20,903 nt of DNA, from positions 1 to 20,903 of the forward strand of contig JAUWMO010000013.1 in the NCBI GenBank assembly GCA_030613125.1, read 5' to 3'. Positions 1 to 8,746 of the stretch are shown here, in pieces; the first letter of the stretch is position 1; the number at the start of each line of letters is the position of its first letter. The DNA is from Bacteroidota bacterium. GTDB taxonomy: Bacteria > Bacteroidota > Bacteroidia > Bacteroidales > VadinHA17. The notes beneath the pieces are model-generated. The model saw only the letters and a program-made list of their open reading frames with translations. It did no database searches and was not told where the DNA came from. The position numbers were made by a program, and so were the translations under genes.

Positions 1-188
1 GGTTCAAAGGCAGAAAAGAAGAAAATTATAGCCTCAGTAGTAAGGCCTGCAGTAAGGAGTAATCCGGCTAAAGGCCAGTGCTGAATTTTGAAAAGAGCTC
101 CGATTATTACTACAGAAGCTCCCCAGCCATAAAGCTTAGCCATGAAATGTTTCCATCCACTACTCTGTACAATTTCTGTAAGATTCAT
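1..188 (-). CDS. gldL: Type IX secretion/gliding motor protein GldL, N-terminal part (cut by window edge)
   Basis: The reverse strand starts with ATG at 188 and stays open to base 1, giving 62 residues beginning MNLTEIVQSSGWKHFMAKLY. Two hydrophobic segments follow: about residues 23-33 and 40-60, the latter containing LTTEAIIFFFSAFE. The short tryptophan-rich N-terminus, two closely spaced helices and a membrane-embedded glutamate (E52) before SAFE are hallmarks of GldL/PorL. In this family GldL pairs with GldM in the inner membrane and forms the proton-driven motor of the type IX secretion system. It lies 36 bases downstream of gldK on the same strand, the usual porP-K-L-M-N order, so gldM and gldN are expected beyond the window. 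The long cytoplasmic part is not visible. The family call is strong. Confidence 0.93.
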   Translation of the reverse strand, partial: MNLTEIVQSSGWKHFMAKLYGWGASVVIIGALFKIQHWPLAGLLLTAGLTTEAIIFFFSAFE

Positions 189-224
189 AGGTAATAGTTT
201 TTATTTAAATTATCAAATTTAAGG

Positions 225-1562
225 TTATTTTAATCCCATATAGGATCTGACATTTCTGAATCCAACATATGATTTGGCAGAATCCTGATATTCATATGAC
301 CTTGTACTGGTCTGCAAATAATACGCAATATCCTTCCATGAACCACCACGGATAACCTTTCTTTTCATAATAGGTGGATCATCAGGAAGAGCATTGTATT
401 GATAATTTGGGTTCATATCATGTGTAAAGATATATGATGATTCGTCATATGAACTTGATGTCCATTCTGCTACATTTCCAGCCATATCATAAAGGCCAAA
501 TTCATTCGGTTCATATGAAGCTACTTTATTTGAGAATAAAGATCCGTCATCAACATAACGCCCACGCATAGGTTTAAAATTAGCCACAAAACAGCCTTCA
601 TCATTCCTTGTATACAAGCCTCCCCACGGATACATTGAAAAATCGAGGCCGCCACGAGCCGCATGCTCCCACTCTGCTTCGAGAGGTAGCCTGTATTCCT
701 GAACAAAAGAATTACCCTGTGTGGCAAGAAATGTGTTCAGGTATTGTGTTCTCCAGATGCTGAATGCCATTGCCTGTTTCCAGGTAACTCCAACAACAGG
801 ATAATCATCAAATGAAGGATGCCAGAAATACATAATTGCTTGCGGTTCATTATATGAGAAAGTATAGTCTCTTATCCAAACCAAGGTGTCGGGATAACAA
901 GGTACCTGATCATGCATGATGAATGAACTGCGATCTCGGATCTGGGACCTTTCTCCATCAAGATCAAATACATCTCCTTCATATGACTGAGTTTCATAAT
1001 TATAACGGCTCGATTCTTTAGCAGCTTGTTTAAGGTCAATCCAGAAATAGGAATAAATAAGCTTACGGGTATCAATTTGTTTCCTGCCAAAATATCTTTC
1101 TTCAGGTAGATAGTACATTTCTTCCAGAATATCAAGAATTTCTTCATTATCTCTTGTATCTATTTTGGTTTCCCAGTCAATAACTGGCGGGTCATAAGGA
1201 TCACCATTCGCATCAACTTTGAAGAATCCTTCAATCTGGGCATCTCCCAATTTATATCTGATAATGGAATCCTTAACATAATGAACAAATTGACGATATT
1301 CATTGTTTGTAACTTCTGTTTCGTCCATCCAAAAAGCATCAACAGTTACTGTTTTACTTATGGAATTCATGGCCCAGGCCACATCCTGATCACTGGGACC
1401 CAAATTGAAACTACCCTGAGGAATGAATCTCATTCCATAAGGATCTGGTTCAAACCATTTTTTTCTTCCTTGAACTCCAATAAGTTCTCCATTATAAGAG
1501 CTTCTTCCACAGCTACTTGCGATTATGGTTACGATAATTCCGATGATCAATATTTTTTTCAT
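225..1562 (-). CDS. gldK: Type IX secretion/gliding lipoprotein GldK (PorK), FGE-sulfatase fold
   Basis: This 445-residue protein has an N-terminal hydrophobic signal ending in a lipobox-like ASSC (Cys18), so it should be lipid-anchored. From about residue 43 it is a formylglycine-generating-enzyme (FGE)-type domain: MRFIPQGSF, FWMDETEVTNNEYRQF, PVVGVTWKQAMAF, YRLPLEAEWEHAARGG, GLYDMAGNVAEWTSSSY and VIRGGSW near the C-terminus. Enzymatically active FGE proteins carry cysteines after the RGGSW region. Here that part reads TSTRSYEYQ with no cysteine, consistent with a structural role. In P. gingivalis and F. johnsoniae, PorK/GldK forms a periplasmic ring with GldN under the outer membrane. It sits between porP (48-base gap) and gldL (36-base gap), which supports a single operon. 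The length fits GldK. Confidence 0.93.
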   Translation of the reverse strand: MKKILIIGIIVTIIASSCGRSSYNGELIGVQGRKKWFEPDPYGMRFIPQGSFNLGPSDQDVAWAMNSISKTVTVDAFWMDETEVTNNEYRQFVHYVKDSIIRYKLGDAQIEGFFKVDANGDPYDPPVIDWETKIDTRDNEEILDILEEMYYLPEERYFGRKQIDTRKLIYSYFWIDLKQAAKESSRYNYETQSYEGDVFDLDGERSQIRDRSSFIMHDQVPCYPDTLVWIRDYTFSYNEPQAIMYFWHPSFDDYPVVGVTWKQAMAFSIWRTQYLNTFLATQGNSFVQEYRLPLEAEWEHAARGGLDFSMYPWGGLYTRNDEGCFVANFKPMRGRYVDDGSLFSNKVASYEPNEFGLYDMAGNVAEWTSSSYDESSYIFTHDMNPNYQYNALPDDPPIMKRKVIRGGSWKDIAYYLQTSTRSYEYQDSAKSYVGFRNVRSYMGLK

Positions 1563-1610
1563 AATACAACAAGGTTTATTATTTGCAAGTAAGACAAATT
1601 TTTTATTAAA

Positions 1611-2558
1611 TCATAAAAATCTAACACTTTTATATCTCTTAGGACTCCTGTCGGAGCTTAGCCTGAAACAATAACTCAGCATGAATTCATGGCTACCTGT
1701 AGTACTTTTTATTATATCTGAAGTTGGAAATTCATAAGCATATCCAATCCTGATACCATTAAGTAATTGTAATCCAAGCATGCCAACAAAGGCCGATCCT
1801 ACTTTGTAAGAAACGCCACCCCAGAATTTTTTATTGTATAATATATTAGTATTAAATGAAATGGCTGATGTCGAGCCATCAGATACAAGTTGTAATGACG
1901 GTATAATCTCAAAAAGCGGATTTGGCATTTGGAAATCATAACCGGCAATAAAATAGTAGTGCCTTTTCAAAAAAGGACTTCCTTTCTGATATTTAAATGT
2001 TGCTTCATTCAAATGAGTAGATGAAATACCAACGAATAACTCATCTGTTTTATAATAAAGGCCAAAGCCCAAATCAAATACAAAAATACTTTCATTGTTT
2101 TCAGGAATTAGTGGATCCCCTGAAGGTTGTTGATGATAATCACTTGTTGGTATTGACCATTCAGGCTCAAGGGTTTGGTTATAGGCACCAAGGTTGATAC
2201 CAATTCCCAGTTTTCCTGAACCCAGATTAACCCGGTAAGCATAAGATGCTGAAATATTAAGGTTTTTGCTGAATCCTGCTTTATCATTCATTATATATAA
2301 ACCAACTCCACTGTTAATTCCAAACGGCTTCACCGGAGCATTCACATGCAGAACTGTTGAAGAGGGCGCTCCTTTGAAACCAACCCATTGCTGACGATTT
2401 AATGCTGTGGCACAGATCATATCATTACTTCCGGTATATCCTGGGTTATAGGCCATTTGATTAAACATATATTGATTGAATAAAGGGTCTTGCTGCGCAA
2501 TACTTTCAAATGATATAAAAATTAAAATTAAAATTAAAATTACATATTTCTTTTTCAT
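1611..2558 (-). CDS. porP: Type IX secretion membrane protein of the PorP/SprF family
   Basis: The 315-residue product begins with a basic start and a hydrophobic core of alternating Leu/Ile, and a likely signal-peptidase site near SIAQQ. Directly after it comes the family signature QQDPLFNQYMFNQMAYNPGYTG, then a predicted outer-membrane beta-barrel with many alternating hydrophobic strands, for example GVGLYIMNDKAGF and GLQLLNGIRIGYAYEF. PorP/SprF proteins sit in the outer membrane and work with the type IX machinery, and some help to anchor secreted adhesins. It leads the porP-gldK-gldL run, with its own promoter candidate about 60 bases upstream and a terminator candidate separating it from the previous gene. 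Bacteroidota genomes often hold many paralogues. The position next to gldK argues for the core PorP. The symbol is by family and position. Confidence 0.88.
   Translation of the reverse strand: MKKKYVILILILIFISFESIAQQDPLFNQYMFNQMAYNPGYTGSNDMICATALNRQQWVGFKGAPSSTVLHVNAPVKPFGINSGVGLYIMNDKAGFSKNLNISASYAYRVNLGSGKLGIGINLGAYNQTLEPEWSIPTSDYHQQPSGDPLIPENNESIFVFDLGFGLYYKTDELFVGISSTHLNEATFKYQKGSPFLKRHYYFIAGYDFQMPNPLFEIIPSLQLVSDGSTSAISFNTNILYNKKFWGGVSYKVGSAFVGMLGLQLLNGIRIGYAYEFPTSDIIKSTTGSHEFMLSYCFRLSSDRSPKRYKSVRFL
2518..2541 (-). repeat. Hexanucleotide tandem repeat inside the porP signal-peptide coding region
   Basis: Four exact tandem copies of AAAATT on the plus strand (ATTTTA-type units on the coding strand) lie at 2518-2541. 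They encode the alternating Leu-Ile run of the porP signal peptide core. Because the unit is six bases, a gain or loss of one copy would change the hydrophobic core by two residues without breaking the frame. Confidence 0.75.
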
Positions 2559-2616
2559 AGCACTTATTTTACCTCAAATCTAATGCCAGTCTATCTATGA
2601 TCCTACGTAAAATAAG

Positions 2617-2624
2617 CAAAAATA
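2617..2624 (-). promoter_or_regulatory. Candidate Bacteroidota -7 promoter element for porP
   Basis: On the minus strand these bases read TATTTTTG, an exact match to the Bacteroidetes -7 consensus TAnnTTTG, followed by C. It is about 60 bases upstream of the porP start. A TTTG lies 11 bases further upstream (2636-2639), but the usual spacing of about 19 to a -33 element is not met. In AT-rich DNA the match could be chance. Confidence 0.35.
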
Positions 2625-2714
2625 TTGTTGTTAGCCAAATTTTTAATTGTCATGATGTATTAATAAAAACCCGGCAATTCCTTTATACCGAAAGTTATTA
2701 TATAAGGTTACCAA

Positions 2715-2740
2715 AATCTCCGAAAAATTCAAGGGAGATT
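2715..2740 (-). terminator. Candidate intrinsic terminator after the arginase-like gene
   Basis: On the minus strand a perfect 7-base-pair stem AATCTCC / GGAGATT encloses a 12-base loop. It overlaps the stop codon of the arginase-like gene at 2739-2741, and its right arm runs into TTTT. It would separate the topA/arginase-like transcript from porP. The stem is short and the U-tract weak, so this is moderate support only. Confidence 0.4.
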
Positions 2741-3890
2741 AATTAATTTTTTGATAAGCTTTCCACCATCTGTCCGGAATCTCCTGATTACCAGCCAGAA
2801 GGTAATCTTCATAAGAGCAGGAAATAAGATAAGATTTTTTCTTTAATGAAGGTATTTCAATCCACCATCGATCGGTTTGTTCACTTTTATAAAAGATCAA
2901 ATCGTGATCAATTGAATCGAGCCTTACAATAAATTTAGTGAATTTATCAGAATCATCAGGCTTTTCAACTTTTCTCTGTGAAAATCCTTCAATAAAATAC
3001 CAGATTGATTGGGCAGCCAGATGAGACGATTGATTGTTTATATCAAATGCAGGATTGACCTCACTAATAATAAAGACTGACAAAACATCGCTCATTCCGC
3101 AATATTTTGCGAGCTGGCAAATTTCTTCTCCATAAAATCCGTTTGGAGAGGGGTGAAAATGCCCAGGAGCATCTGATTGTTTTACAGCATTAAAATCAAG
3201 ACTAACCAAATCAGCATCTCTGAATACAGGTTCCATTTCTTTTAGATTCCCTCGTACCTCTCCCAGTCTGTAGGTTTCAAAATAAAGATTTTTTAGAAGT
3301 TCAATGTCATCAATGTCAGTAAAATAAATTTGCTGCCCTATATTTATATAGTTAAATATGGATTTTATTTTTTCACTGAAAATTTTCCGAAGGTATGTTT
3401 GAGAATTAAAATCTTTACTGTTTGACTTAAGATCAAGTTTTGAATCAATAGTAACAAAATTTATTACTTTGTTAAGCTTTTCATATGCAAGTATAACTCC
3501 ATAAGTAATATCCTGACTACCTCCTATTATGATAGGAACAATATTATTAGATAATAATTCTATTAGTACATCTCTAAGACCCGAATAAGTATCTTCAGGT
3601 TTCTGACCTTGTTTAAGATTCCCAAGATCGATGATTTGATTGCTTTTACTGAATTTGTAAAGTTGATAAAGCTGCTGGCGAATTTTGTCAGGAGCTTTGG
3701 AACATCCTTTATTAGGTGAGTTTCTATCTTCAGGAATTCCAAGAATGGCTAAATGAAAACCTTCAATGTTTTCAATTGGACCATCAGGTGTATGTACAGT
3801 AATATTCCGGCCAAACTCAGTATTTGGTTTTAAAATATTAAAAGAGGGTTTTTCAATACTTACCGGATCAAAATAATCGTTCAGGTTCAT
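2739..3890 (-). CDS. Arginase/formimidoylglutamase-family protein with degenerate metal site
   Basis: This 383-residue protein follows the ureohydrolase (arginase/agmatinase/formimidoylglutamase) layout, but the metal-binding motifs are altered. The GGDHS motif is GGSQD (123-127), the DAHxD motif is DSKLD (149-153), and the SxDxD motif is SLDFN (230-234). Of the usual ligands, the two histidines and one aspartate are replaced, so ordinary binuclear manganese hydrolase activity is doubtful. The region around QSDAPG and SPNGFYGEE (239-256) is well kept and seems to be a subfamily feature. The C-terminal section, from about residue 310, is rich in Trp/Tyr (DRWWIEIP, DRWWKAYQ) and is not part of a minimal arginase. 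It lies 21 bases downstream of topA on the same strand and upstream of porP. Database pipelines would probably call it formimidoylglutamase; I do not assign a reaction. Confidence 0.8.
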   Translation of the reverse strand: MNLNDYFDPVSIEKPSFNILKPNTEFGRNITVHTPDGPIENIEGFHLAILGIPEDRNSPNKGCSKAPDKIRQQLYQLYKFSKSNQIIDLGNLKQGQKPEDTYSGLRDVLIELLSNNIVPIIIGGSQDITYGVILAYEKLNKVINFVTIDSKLDLKSNSKDFNSQTYLRKIFSEKIKSIFNYINIGQQIYFTDIDDIELLKNLYFETYRLGEVRGNLKEMEPVFRDADLVSLDFNAVKQSDAPGHFHPSPNGFYGEEICQLAKYCGMSDVLSVFIISEVNPAFDINNQSSHLAAQSIWYFIEGFSQRKVEKPDDSDKFTKFIVRLDSIDHDLIFYKSEQTDRWWIEIPSLKKKSYLISCSYEDYLLAGNQEIPDRWWKAYQKIN

Positions 3891-3911
3891 TGCAGGATTG
3901 AAAATTTAAAA

Positions 3912-6230
3912 TTACTTTTTATTGCCGGAAATTTTCTTACTACTGGAAATAATTTCCATACAGTCTTTCAAAGTAAGAACATGCGGATCTTTATTTTTTG
4001 GAATTTTATAGTTCTTTTTTTGATAGGAAATATAAGGCCCCCACCTGCCATTTAGAATTTTCAGGTTTTCATTTTCTTCAAATGTTTTGATGATCTTTTT
4101 GGTATCGGCCTCCCTTTTTTTAATAATAATTTCTATAGCACGTTCCTGACTGATGGTATGTGGATCGTCGTATTCTTTTGACAATGAGTAGAATTTTGAA
4201 TCATGCCTTACGTAAGGTCCAAATTTGCCAATTGAAACAATCATATCGTTATCTTCAAATGAACCAATAATTCTGGGTAGTTTAAATAATTCCAAAGCCT
4301 CTTCAAGTGAAATGGTCTCAATTCTCTGGTTATTTCTAAGGCTGGCGAATTTTGGTTTATAGCCTTCTCTGGCTTGTCCCAGTTGAGCGATGGGACCAAA
4401 TTTTCCTATTTTAACGATGACGGCTTCACCTGTCTCAGGATCATTTCCCAGGATACGTTCACCTGTGGTTTTACCAAATCCTTCAAGTGACATTTCAACT
4501 TTTTTATGAAAATTGGAATAGAATTTATCGATCATTTGAACCCAATCGAGGTTTCCATCTGCTATCTCATCAAATTCTTTTTCGACCGATGCAGTAAAAT
4601 TATAATCCATGATTTCCTGAAAATGTTTTTTCAGAAAATCATTTACAATCATTCCAATATCTGTTGGTAGAAGCTTTGATTTTTCCTTACCGATATTTTC
4701 CGTTTTTTTCTTTTCAACCAGTTCATTATTTACAATCTCCAGGATTGATATTTCCCTTTCAGTTCCTGTACGATCTTCTTTAACAACATAACCTCTTTGT
4801 TGAACAGTTGATATTGTAGGTGCATATGTTGATGGCCTTCCAATGCCTAATTCTTCTAATTTCTTAACAAGGCTTGCTTCAGAATACCGAAAAGGTGGTT
4901 GTGTATATCTTTCAGTAGCTTTAATCGATTTGCAATTCAAAATCTGATCTTTCTGAAGGGGAGGCAAAAGCGATTTTGCACTTTCAGTAGTACTGTCTTC
5001 TTCTTTTGTTTCAGAGTAAACCTTCAGGAATCCATCAAATTTAATAACTTCCCCCGTTGCCGCAAAAGTATCTGCACATCCCGACATAGCTATAGTGGCA
5101 GTAGTTTTTTCTATCTGTGCATTACTCATTTGAGAAGCTATTGTCCGTTTCCAAATCATATCATATAGTTTTTTTTCAGATGCTGATCCCTGAATTAATT
5201 TGTTATCAAGGAAGGTAGGTCTTATTGCTTCATGAGCTTCCTGGGCTCCTTTTGATTTGGTTTTATATTTTCTAAATTGATAATAGGAGGCTCCATATTC
5301 TTCTGAGATTACCTTTTTAGCAGTATTTAAAGCCAGTGAAGACAAGTTTACCGAATCGGTTCTCATATACGTGATTTTTCCTGCTTCATATAACTTTTGA
5401 GCAACTGACATGGTTTGAGATACAGAGAATCCCAATTTTTTTCCTGCCTCTTGCTGCAGTGTTGAAGTGGTAAAGGGTGGAGCAGGGGATCTTTGTAAGG
5501 GTTTAGTAACCAGGTTTGATATATTAAATGTTGCTTCCTTACACTGGTTTAAAAAACCAATAGCTTCAGCCCTATTTGGTATTTTCCGTACCAGTTCTGC
5601 CTGGATTTCTACTTTCTTTTTGTCTTTATCTTTGAACCAAAATATACCTATTACTCTATATGACGATTTGGTTTTAAAATTCTGAATTTCTCTTTCCTTC
5701 TCAACAACTAATCTGACAGTCACCGACTGGACTCTTCCTGCCGACAAAGCCGGTTTAATCTTTTTCCATAGAACTGGTGATAATTCAAACCCAACCAATC
5801 TATCCAAAACCCTTCTGGCCTGTTGAGCATTCACAAGGTTTATATCAATTCCTCTTGGGTTTTGAATAGCATTGTGTATCGCATTTTTCGTGATCTCATG
5901 AAACACTATCCGGCATGTATTTTCCTTTGTTAAACCAAGTACTTCAGAAAGATGCCATGCAATAGCTTCTCCTTCACGGTCCTCATCAGATGCTAACCAA
6001 ATAAGTTCAGATTGCTTTTTATGTTTTTTTAATTCTGCAACAATTTTTTTCTTATCATCTGGAACAATATAATCAGGTTTAAAGTTGTTCTTTAAATCGA
6101 TACCGAAATTCTTTTTTGAAAGATCCCGTATATGTCCAAAGCTAGACAAGACAAGGAAATTTTTCCCAAGGAATTTCTCAATTGTCCTGGCTTTTGCAGG
6201 TGACTCAACAATAACAAGATTCTTTGCCAT
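3912..6230 (-). CDS. topA: DNA topoisomerase I (type IA)
   Basis: The 772-residue enzyme relaxes negatively supercoiled DNA by a transient 5'-phosphotyrosine break. The N-terminal Toprim domain has the catalytic glutamate in VIVESPAKA (E9) and the metal-binding DEDREGE (82-88). The active-site tyrosine is Y288 in ITYMRTDS. HEAIRPT and GIGRPSTYAPTIST, conserved in type IA enzymes, are also present. The C-terminus lacks CxxC zinc fingers and instead has three repeats around IGKFGP, IGKFGPYV and NGRWGPYI, typical of Bacteroidota TopA. The start MAKNLVIVESPAKA matches the family start. The next gene begins 21 bases downstream, so the two are probably cotranscribed. The gene is divergent from the penicillin-binding protein, with a 112-base gap. 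Confidence 0.97.
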   Translation of the reverse strand: MAKNLVIVESPAKARTIEKFLGKNFLVLSSFGHIRDLSKKNFGIDLKNNFKPDYIVPDDKKKIVAELKKHKKQSELIWLASDEDREGEAIAWHLSEVLGLTKENTCRIVFHEITKNAIHNAIQNPRGIDINLVNAQQARRVLDRLVGFELSPVLWKKIKPALSAGRVQSVTVRLVVEKEREIQNFKTKSSYRVIGIFWFKDKDKKKVEIQAELVRKIPNRAEAIGFLNQCKEATFNISNLVTKPLQRSPAPPFTTSTLQQEAGKKLGFSVSQTMSVAQKLYEAGKITYMRTDSVNLSSLALNTAKKVISEEYGASYYQFRKYKTKSKGAQEAHEAIRPTFLDNKLIQGSASEKKLYDMIWKRTIASQMSNAQIEKTTATIAMSGCADTFAATGEVIKFDGFLKVYSETKEEDSTTESAKSLLPPLQKDQILNCKSIKATERYTQPPFRYSEASLVKKLEELGIGRPSTYAPTISTVQQRGYVVKEDRTGTEREISILEIVNNELVEKKKTENIGKEKSKLLPTDIGMIVNDFLKKHFQEIMDYNFTASVEKEFDEIADGNLDWVQMIDKFYSNFHKKVEMSLEGFGKTTGERILGNDPETGEAVIVKIGKFGPIAQLGQAREGYKPKFASLRNNQRIETISLEEALELFKLPRIIGSFEDNDMIVSIGKFGPYVRHDSKFYSLSKEYDDPHTISQERAIEIIIKKREADTKKIIKTFEENENLKILNGRWGPYISYQKKNYKIPKNKDPHVLTLKDCMEIISSSKKISGNKK

Positions 6231-6314
6231 ATTATTTTTTTATTTGAAAGAGACTAAATTAAAAACACCACAAAGTAAAGGAAATCGATAAGTAAGTTCA
6301 AAATTTATTTTTAT

Positions 6315-6322
6315 TATTTTTG
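6315..6322 (+). promoter_or_regulatory. Candidate -7 promoter element for the PBP1A gene
   Basis: TATTTTTG matches the Bacteroidetes TAnnTTTG element and ends 20 bases before the ATG of the penicillin-binding protein. This would give a very short leader. No convincing -33 TTG is seen at the usual distance. The 6231-6342 gap must also hold the topA promoter, which I could not place. Confidence 0.33.
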
Positions 6323-6342
6323 AGCCAATTAAATTATAGGCA

Positions 6343-8700
6343 ATGAATAAAGGAACATCACGGTATAAGACTGGAATATTTTTGTTTTGGGTACTTTATG
6401 CAATTCCTTTTATAGTAATCACCTTTCTGTTTATACTAATATCAAAAGAAAAACTCGGACCTATGCCAGGGTTCGAAGAATTAGAAAATCCTGAAAATAA
6501 TCTTGCAGCAGAAGTCTATTCCTCAGATGGTGTTATGCTTGGGAAATTTTATGTACAAAATCGTATGTGGACTGACTATGTGGATATTTCACCCAATGTA
6601 ATAAATGCACTAATAGCTACTGAGGATATAAGGTTTAATAAACATTCAGGAATTGATATCAGAGGATTAACCAGAGTTTTAATAAAAACAGTTCTGCTGG
6701 GACAAAAACAATCAGGTGGAGGTAGTACAATTACACAACAATTAGCAAAGAATCTTTTTCCAAGAGATACAACTCATTATAGATGGGGTGTTACAAGAAA
6801 GTTGAATCTTGGAGTTACGAAATTCAAAGAATGGCAGACTGCAGTTAAACTTGAAAAAAGTTATACTAAGGAGGAAATCATTGCTATGTATCTGAATGTT
6901 ATAGATTTTCTTTACCAGGCAGTGGGAATTAAATCTGCTGCACAGGTTTACTTTAATACTACACCTGATTCACTGAATATTGAACAGGCAGCCATGCTGA
7001 TAGGTATGGTTAAAAATCCATCTGTGTTCAATCCTTTACGAAATTATGACAGAATGCTGAGTCGCAGGAATACTGTAATATCTCAGATGGAAAAGTATGA
7101 ATATTTAACACCTGAAGTTGCGGATTCAATCATGAATTTACCTATTGAGCTTGATTATAAAATTGAAGATCATAATATGGGATTAGCAACTTATTTTAGG
7201 GAATATCTTCGTACTACAATGATAAAAGATGAACCTATAAGGAGATATTTTTTTTCTGATGAACAATATGAGGAGGCTTTATATGAATGGAATAATAATA
7301 CCTTATATGGCTGGTGCAAGAAAAACAAGAAACCAGATGGATCAAACTATAATCTTTACAGAGATGGAATAAAAATATATACAACTATAAACTCTAAGAT
7401 GCAACAGTATGCCGAGGAAGCTGTAAAGGAACATCTGGGTAATGATCTGCAACCAACCTTTATGCACCATGTAACTTATTATAGGAATCCCCCCTTTTCA
7501 GATGATCTTGACAAAGCAACCATAAACACTCTTATGGAAACATCTATGAAGAGAACAGAGCGATATCGTAATCTAAGAAACCGTGGTATTTCTCTTGATT
7601 CAATTCATGCGGTTTTTAACACACCGGTAGACATGAAGGTTTTTTCATGGAAAGGAGATATTGATACTGTTATGAGTCCAAAAGATTCAATTTTATATTA
7701 TAAATATTTCATCAGGTCAGGATTACTGAGCTTTGATTCGCATACCGGTTTTGTAAAGGCCTATGTGGGTGGACCTGATTTCAGATACTTTAAACTTGAT
7801 CCGGTAATGGGTCAAAAACGACAAGCCGGGAGTACAATAAAACCATTTCTTTATACTTTGGCAATGCAGGATGGATTTACTCCTTGTTATAAAGTTCCAA
7901 ACGTTCCACAAACCTTTAAAGATAATGATTCTACATGGACACCTGCCAGTTCAGGGAAGAAAGAGTTCTGGGGCAAAATGGTAACGTTGAAGTGGGGTTT
8001 AGCCAATTCAGAAAATTACATTTCAGCATGGTTAATGAAGCAGTTTAATCCACAATCTGTTATTAATATAATGCGAAAAATGGGAATAAGAAGTCATATT
8101 GATGCAGTAAATTCTATATTCCTTGGCACATCAATATGTACATTATACGAAATGACTGGAGCTTTTGGAACTTTTGCAAATAAAGGAGTATATACTCAAC
8201 CAATTTTTGTTACACGGATAGAAAATAAAAATGGGGACATAATTTCTGTGTTTCACCCACATTTTGAGGAAGCACTCAGCGAAGAAAATGCATATTTAAT
8301 GATCAATCTGCTGAAAGGTGTAGTAAATCAGGGAACAGGAAGCAGATTGCGCTGGAAATACGAGTTAATGAATGAAATGGGTGGAAAAACGGGAACAACT
8401 CAAAATCAATCCGATGGCTGGTTCATGGGAATTACTCCCAATTTAGTAACCGGAATATGGACTGGTTGGGACTATCGAAGTATTCATTTTGAGAGTTTAA
8501 GTCTTGGGGCTGGTAGCAATATGGCACTGCCTATTTATGGATTATTTATGCAAAAGATTTATAATGATGAGTATTTTGCTTATATGGAAGCAAATTTATT
8601 TGAACCGCCTTTACGGTTTAATATTGAATTAGATTGTAATAAATATGAGATAGAACACAGTAAGGAAAATTACAATATTGATGATGATAGGATATATTGA
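6343..8700 (+). CDS. Class A penicillin-binding protein (PBP1A-type transglycosylase/transpeptidase)
   Basis: This 785-residue bifunctional enzyme polymerises glycan strands and crosslinks peptidoglycan at the outer face of the inner membrane. It has a short cytoplasmic tail, one membrane anchor (about 11-33), then a GT51 glycosyltransferase domain. That domain has the catalytic glutamate E94 in ATEDIRF and the GGGSTITQQLAKN motif (125-137). The transpeptidase domain has all three penicillin-binding motifs: S497-T-I-K500 as nucleophile, S556-E-N558, and K682-T-G684. The length fits Bacteroidota PBP1A. It stands alone on the plus strand between topA (divergent) and radA (convergent, 46-base gap). 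Several class A paralogues can exist, so I leave the symbol empty. No sign of damage. Confidence 0.95.
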   Translation: MNKGTSRYKTGIFLFWVLYAIPFIVITFLFILISKEKLGPMPGFEELENPENNLAAEVYSSDGVMLGKFYVQNRMWTDYVDISPNVINALIATEDIRFNKHSGIDIRGLTRVLIKTVLLGQKQSGGGSTITQQLAKNLFPRDTTHYRWGVTRKLNLGVTKFKEWQTAVKLEKSYTKEEIIAMYLNVIDFLYQAVGIKSAAQVYFNTTPDSLNIEQAAMLIGMVKNPSVFNPLRNYDRMLSRRNTVISQMEKYEYLTPEVADSIMNLPIELDYKIEDHNMGLATYFREYLRTTMIKDEPIRRYFFSDEQYEEALYEWNNNTLYGWCKKNKKPDGSNYNLYRDGIKIYTTINSKMQQYAEEAVKEHLGNDLQPTFMHHVTYYRNPPFSDDLDKATINTLMETSMKRTERYRNLRNRGISLDSIHAVFNTPVDMKVFSWKGDIDTVMSPKDSILYYKYFIRSGLLSFDSHTGFVKAYVGGPDFRYFKLDPVMGQKRQAGSTIKPFLYTLAMQDGFTPCYKVPNVPQTFKDNDSTWTPASSGKKEFWGKMVTLKWGLANSENYISAWLMKQFNPQSVINIMRKMGIRSHIDAVNSIFLGTSICTLYEMTGAFGTFANKGVYTQPIFVTRIENKNGDIISVFHPHFEEALSEENAYLMINLLKGVVNQGTGSRLRWKYELMNEMGGKTGTTQNQSDGWFMGITPNLVTGIWTGWDYRSIHFESLSLGAGSNMALPIYGLFMQKIYNDEYFAYMEANLFEPPLRFNIELDCNKYEIEHSKENYNIDDDRIY

Positions 8701-8746
8701 GGTTTTTGTTTGGAGAACGGATAATCATGGCATTAATAATATTGTA

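Noticed and set aside
8701..8746. Bidirectional terminator between PBP1A and radA
   Set aside because: The 46-base convergent gap contains no clear stem-loop, only AT-rich sequence.
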